Below are positions 60,058-64,000 of a stretch of 64,000 bases of DNA, piece by piece; positions within the stretch are counted from its first letter, which is position 1, and each line of letters opens with the position of its first letter. This stretch comes from Mesorhizobium loti (lineage in GTDB: Bacteria; Pseudomonadota; Alphaproteobacteria; Rhizobiales; Rhizobiaceae). The position numbers and the translations under genes were made by a program. The stretch is from the NCBI RefSeq assembly GCF_013170705.1, contig NZ_CP033334.1:4007501-4071500 (forward strand), in the 5' to 3' direction. The notes under the pieces were generated by a model. That model did no database searches and had not been told where the DNA came from. It worked only from the letters and a program-made list of their open reading frames with translations.

Positions 60058-60314
60058 GATGGTCCTCGTAGGATGCGAATAGCGGGCGGCATAATGGACC
60101 GGCGGCCGGCCGGCCATTGCGGAGGCGGCGACCACTAGGGCGAGGGAAGCGACATGCCGGAATGGCAGTTGCGCGGCGGCGCGATTCGCCGGATCGCCGT
60201 CGAGTTGGCGCAAGCGGATTTCCCTTGCCGGCACTTTCTTTCCCCTGATCGAACCAGTAGCTAGTGACGCTTGCCGGCCGGGAGGTCTGCCGGCACCTCA
60301 CATGGAATGACGGA

Positions 60315-61496
60315 ATGGTCGCAACCAGCTCGAGCGAAGGCGAAGCGGGGACGCAGTGGGCGGCGCTCGCCGGCGTGACCGCGGCGCTTGCCATGTTCGG
60401 CGCCGCGCAAGGGCTGAGTTCGCCCCTGTTCACGCTCCTGATGCAGAAGCAAGGCATGTCGCCCGGGCTGATCGGCCTGTCGGCGGCGATGATGCCGCTC
60501 GGCCTGATCCTGTCGGCGTCGTTCGTGCCGGCGGCGGTACGGCTGGTCGGTGCGCGAAACCTGGCGGTCGGCTGCTCACTGGTTGGAGCGCTGTGCTTCC
60601 TGGGCATCGGCTACCTGCAAAACTGGGTGGCCTGGTACGTCATCCGCTTCATCATCGGCGTCGTCATCAACCCGCTCTATATCCTCGGCGAGGTCTGGGC
60701 ACTGTCGCTGGCTCCGCCCTCACGGCGCGGTCGTGTAATGGGTGTATTCAACACGCTGATGGGCGCCGGCTATGCGGCCGGCCCGTTCACCTTGACCCTG
60801 GTCGGCACTTCGGGCTGGGGGCCCTTCAGCGTCGGTGTCGGCGGTTTCGTGCTTTGCGCGATCATCCTGCGCCTTGTCTCCTCGAAGCTCACCGGTTTCG
60901 AGGATGACGGCCAGCCCGCCGGCAGCTTTATCGGTTTTGCACGGCTGGCACCGGCGCTGCTGCTGGCCGTGCTGGTCTCGGCCGCCGTCCAGCAAAGCAC
61001 CTATGCGCTGGTCCCGGTCTTCGGCGCCGGCTATGGCTTGCCGGAAGCCGTGCTCGCCGCGCTGGTGATGGCGCTTTCCCTGGGCAACATCCTGCTGCAG
61101 ATCCCGCTTGGCCTGCTCGCTGAGCGGTTCGGCGGCCGCCCGATGATCTTGGCTTGCGCGATGGCTACGACCGCCTGCGCGATTCTGCTGCCGCTGCTGA
61201 TCTTGACTCCCCTGATCTGGGGCGTGCTGCTGGTGATGGGCGCGGTCGGCTACGGCGTCTATACGATGGCATTGGTCGAGCTCGGCAGCCGGTTCAAGGG
61301 CACGCTGCTTGTCACTGGCAACGCCGCCTTCGCCTTGCTGTGGGGCGTTGGCGGTATCGTCGGCCCGCCCGGCGCCGGGCTGCTGATGCAGGGCATCGGT
61401 CCGCTGGGCCTGCCCGTGGTGATCATCGGCCTCGACGCCTTGCTGGTGATCTTCGCGCTCTATCGCGCATCGGTTCGCCGGAGCGGCCAGGCATGA
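60315..61496 (+). CDS. MFS transporter (tandem copy 1)
   Basis: A 393-residue 12-helix MFS protein. Motif-A-like and conserved stretches include FIIGVVINPLYILGEVW and RRGRVMGVFNTLMGAGYAAGP. It is paralogous to the next gene, with the same NPLY[IV]L.E[IV]W and RRGR[IV]MGV motifs. Divergent from the second MttB gene, so the pair may take up its substrate. The ATG at 60315 is used; a GTG 17 codons upstream is possible. Confidence 0.88.
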   Translation: MVATSSSEGEAGTQWAALAGVTAALAMFGAAQGLSSPLFTLLMQKQGMSPGLIGLSAAMMPLGLILSASFVPAAVRLVGARNLAVGCSLVGALCFLGIGYLQNWVAWYVIRFIIGVVINPLYILGEVWALSLAPPSRRGRVMGVFNTLMGAGYAAGPFTLTLVGTSGWGPFSVGVGGFVLCAIILRLVSSKLTGFEDDGQPAGSFIGFARLAPALLLAVLVSAAVQQSTYALVPVFGAGYGLPEAVLAALVMALSLGNILLQIPLGLLAERFGGRPMILACAMATTACAILLPLLILTPLIWGVLLVMGAVGYGVYTMALVELGSRFKGTLLVTGNAAFALLWGVGGIVGPPGAGLLMQGIGPLGLPVVIIGLDALLVIFALYRASVRRSGQA

Positions 61497-62668
61497 TGGC
61501 GGCCGGTTCGGACAACAGCCAGGTCGGGATGCAATGGGCGGCGATCACCGGCGTGATCGCGACCGTCTCGGTGTTCGCGATCGCGCAAGGGCTGTCCTAT
61601 CCGCTGTTGAGCTTCATCCTGCAGCGACAGGGCGTCTCGCCGGCAATGATCGGCTTGTCGGCGGCGATGACGCCGATCGGCTTCATCGTCTCGTCGCCGC
61701 TCATCCCCGGACTGGCGCGGCGGTTCGGGGCAGGGCGGACGGCGCTTACCTGTGCGGCGCTTTCGGCCGTCGTGCTGGCGCTGATTGGCTGGACGCAGAA
61801 TGTCTATCTGTGGTTTCCGCTGCGCTTCCTGATCGGCGCGGTGACCAATCCGCTCTATGTGCTGAGCGAAATCTGGGTGATCGCACTGGCGCCACCGGCG
61901 CGGCGAGGGCGCATCATGGGCGTCTATTCGACGATCATCTCGGCCGGATTCGCGGCTGGCCCGCTTTGCCTGCTTGCCGTCGGCACCGAAGGCTGGCCAC
62001 CCTTCATCGTCGGTATTTCCGCCTTCGTTCTATGCGGCATCTGTCTGGCTTCGGTGCTGCCGCGCCTGCCCAAGGTGGACGAGGCCGGTCATCAGGTCTC
62101 GGTCCTGGGCTTCGTACCGATGGCGTGGCTGCTTCTGTTCGCGGTCATCGTCGCCGCGGGTTTCGAACAGGGGGCGCTGGCCCTGCTGCCGGTCTACGGC
62201 ACCCATTACGGCATCGCGGAGGTGCGCATGTCGGCGCTGCTGTCGATGATGATCGCCGGCAACATCGCCATGCAGGTGCCGCTTGGCCTGTTGGCGGAGC
62301 GGATTTCCGCGCGTCTGGTGCGGCTTGCCTGCGTTTGCTTGACCGTGCTCGGATGCGTGCTGCTGCCGCTTCTCATCGAAACGCCGCTGATCTGGCCGAT
62401 GATCTTTGTCTGGGGCGCGGTTTCGTATGGCATCTACACGATGTCGATCATTGAGCTTGGCGAGCGCTTCACCGGCTCGACACTGGTCGCCGGCAACGCC
62501 GCCTTCTCGCTGATGTGGGGCGTCGGTGGCATCGCCGTGCCGCCGCTGGCGGGAGGCGCGATGGATTTGCTGGGCGCCGGTGGCCTGCCGATCACGCTGG
62601 GCCTGATGTGCCTGGTGCTGGCGGTTGCGAGTGTCGCCGGTCGCGGTAAGGCCCGAATCCTCTGCTGA
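61493..62668 (+). CDS. MFS transporter (tandem copy 2)
   Basis: A 391-residue MFS protein starting at the ATGA overlap with the first copy. NPLYVLSEIWVIALAPPARRGRIMGVYSTIISAGFAAGP repeats the motif order of copy 1. Tandem duplication with divergence; the two may have different substrates or work together. Confidence 0.88.
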   Translation: MMAAGSDNSQVGMQWAAITGVIATVSVFAIAQGLSYPLLSFILQRQGVSPAMIGLSAAMTPIGFIVSSPLIPGLARRFGAGRTALTCAALSAVVLALIGWTQNVYLWFPLRFLIGAVTNPLYVLSEIWVIALAPPARRGRIMGVYSTIISAGFAAGPLCLLAVGTEGWPPFIVGISAFVLCGICLASVLPRLPKVDEAGHQVSVLGFVPMAWLLLFAVIVAAGFEQGALALLPVYGTHYGIAEVRMSALLSMMIAGNIAMQVPLGLLAERISARLVRLACVCLTVLGCVLLPLLIETPLIWPMIFVWGAVSYGIYTMSIIELGERFTGSTLVAGNAAFSLMWGVGGIAVPPLAGGAMDLLGAGGLPITLGLMCLVLAVASVAGRGKARILC

Positions 62669-62741
62669 GATGCCGCAGCTATTGAATATCGGACAAGGCA
62701 TGTCGATGTTGCATGCCGAAGCATTGCCTATCGGAGATTCC

Positions 62742-64000
62742 ATGACCAAGCCCATCGCCAAGCCAGAAGCCGCCGATCCATTCCTCTGGCTGGAAGACAG
62801 GACCAGCAAACAGTCGCTGGACTGGGTGCATCGCCAGAACGAGATCACGGTTGGCGAATTGCAAGGCGATCCGTCCTACCAGGCGTCATTCCAGACCGCA
62901 CTCGACCTGATGACGGCCGAGGACAACATCGCGGTCGGCGCGGCTATCGCCGGCCATGTCTATAATTTCTGGCAGGACAAGGCCAATGCGCTCGGCCTGT
63001 GGCGCCGCACGACGGTCGCTTCCTACAAGACCGAGAAGCCGGTGTGGGAAACAATCATCGACTTCGACCAGCTTGCGGCGAAGGAGGGGATAAAATGGGT
63101 GTTCAGCGGCGCCAGCCGGCTCTATCCGGATTTCAGCCGCTGCCTGCTGTCGATGTCGCCGGATGGCGGTGATGCCAGCGAAATGCGCGAATTCGACATC
63201 GAAACCAAATCGTTTATCGAGGGTGGGTTCCGGGCTCCTGCCTCGAAGTCGAGTTTCGGCTGGCTGGACAAGGACACGGTCATCGTCTCGGCGGCCCTCG
63301 AAGACGCTGACAAGACCGAGTCCGGCTACCCGCGCGTGATCAAGCTCTGGAAGCGTGGCACCAAGCTGGAAGAGGCGACGCCGATATTCGAGGCGCAGAA
63401 AGACGATCTCGCCGCCGGAGCCGGCGTCGAGTTCGACGGCGACAAGCGTCACGTGTTTCTGGCGCGGGCTATCAATTTCTTCGCGTCGCACAGCTTCCTG
63501 CATCTCCCGTCTGGTGAAAACAGGCGCATTCCGCTGCCCGACGACGCCACCGATACATCGCTTTTCAAGGATCAACTGGTGTTCGGCGTGCGCACGCCAT
63601 GGACGGCGCCTGACGGCACGGTGTGCCAGCCGGACGGGCTCTATTCGTTCGACTTCGCCCACTGGATCGAAACCGGCGGTTTGGGGGCCATCGAGACCCT
63701 GTTGGCGCCGGCCTATCGCGTGTCGATCGCCGGTATTGCCCGCACGCAGGACCGGCTGTTCATCAGCCTGATGGACAATGTGCGTGGCAAGGTCCTCGTC
63801 TGCGAACGTAAGCAGGGCACCTGGTCCATGAAACCGGTGGCTTTGCCTGAAAACGGCACTGTCGGCATCAGCCATGCCGAGCATTTCGGGTCGAGCGTGT
63901 CCTTCTCCTTCACGGATTTCCTGACGCCGAGCTCGATCATCTGGTCGGATGACGATGGCGAGACGCTCGCCACGGTGAAGTCGCAGCCGGCGCGGTTCGA
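62742..64000 (+). CDS. Prolyl oligopeptidase family protein, 5' part only
   Basis: Open reading frame running off the window end (419 codons present). The start MTKPIAKPEAADPFLWLEDRTSKQSLDWVHRQN and the following beta-propeller blades match the N-terminal half of S9A prolyl oligopeptidases. The catalytic Ser-Asp-His domain lies beyond the window. GGAG precedes the ATG. Confidence 0.85.
   Translation, partial: MTKPIAKPEAADPFLWLEDRTSKQSLDWVHRQNEITVGELQGDPSYQASFQTALDLMTAEDNIAVGAAIAGHVYNFWQDKANALGLWRRTTVASYKTEKPVWETIIDFDQLAAKEGIKWVFSGASRLYPDFSRCLLSMSPDGGDASEMREFDIETKSFIEGGFRAPASKSSFGWLDKDTVIVSAALEDADKTESGYPRVIKLWKRGTKLEEATPIFEAQKDDLAAGAGVEFDGDKRHVFLARAINFFASHSFLHLPSGENRRIPLPDDATDTSLFKDQLVFGVRTPWTAPDGTVCQPDGLYSFDFAHWIETGGLGAIETLLAPAYRVSIAGIARTQDRLFISLMDNVRGKVLVCERKQGTWSMKPVALPENGTVGISHAEHFGSSVSFSFTDFLTPSSIIWSDDDGETLATVKSQPARF

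Noticed and set aside
1..64000. CRISPR arrays, insertion sequences, phage or integrase genes
   Set aside because: No regularly spaced repeats, transposase or integrase motifs were seen anywhere in the window.

Overview
The window is about 64 kb of GC-rich DNA with strong third-position G/C bias, tight operons with ATGA start/stop overlaps, many paralogous LysR/GntR/AraC regulators and small DUF1127 genes. Together with a soxBDAG operon and a betaine-homocysteine-methyltransferase-like gene, this points to an alphaproteobacterium of the Hyphomicrobiales, most likely Mesorhizobium or a close relative. I see no rRNA, tRNA, CRISPR array, insertion sequence or phage gene. Taxonomy is inferred from protein character and gene order, not from a database match.

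Layout. 0.2-2 kb: LysR regulator, YdcZ-type transporter and VOC protein around a divergent operator. 2-7.2 kb: heterotetrameric sarcosine oxidase (soxB-soxD-soxA-soxG, minus strand). 7.4-10.4 kb: large MscS channel and a small exported protein. 10.7-18.6 kb: a plus-strand operon with a HAD-UbiA fusion, a DprE1-like FAD oxidase, an EmrE-like transporter, an SDR, an aminotransferase, a membrane protein and an FkbM methyltransferase; it resembles decaprenylphosphoryl-arabinose synthesis. 18.7-26.4 kb: a dimethylglycine-dehydrogenase-like enzyme, a DUF1194 protein, a crystallin-fold protein, a TauABC-type ABC transporter and a GbdR-like regulator. 26.6-30 kb: three tiny genes (two DUF1127), a LysR regulator and an alpha/beta hydrolase. 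30-42.5 kb: the corrinoid/folate C1 region: RACE-type activator, methyl-THF methyltransferase, MetF, MetV-like Fe-S protein, PF13769 protein, formyltransferase-like protein, DUF1638, corrinoid protein, MttB-type methyltransferase and an 8-Cys Fe-S protein. 42.5-54.5 kb: GntR/CynX pair, dienelactone hydrolase, ECF sigma factor with a VWA protein, glutamine amidotransferase, homocysteine methyltransferase, DUF1989, XRE regulator, desaturase. 54.5-64 kb: a DddP-like M24 enzyme, a second dimethylglycine-dehydrogenase-like enzyme, a second MttB, two tandem MFS transporters and the start of an S9 peptidase.

How it may work together (inference). The window encodes a nearly complete route for stripping methyl groups from a quaternary amine such as glycine betaine. 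An MttB/MtgB-type enzyme without pyrrolysine would pass one methyl to the corrinoid protein. The methyl-THF methyltransferase would move it to tetrahydrofolate. MetF/MetV would oxidise methyl-THF to methylene-THF, or the homocysteine methyltransferase would use a methyl group for methionine. The dimethylglycine left over would go to a dimethylglycine dehydrogenase and then to sarcosine oxidase, giving glycine. The RACE protein would rescue oxidised cobalt. This chemistry is best known from anaerobes; here it sits beside oxygen-using sarcosine oxidase. The most notable new observations are Arg/Gly-rich tails on five methyl-transfer proteins opposite a strongly acidic corrinoid protein, a near-identical 22-nt palindrome in front of two of these genes, and a recurring TGCGAC-type palindrome around the regulator and the corrinoid genes.
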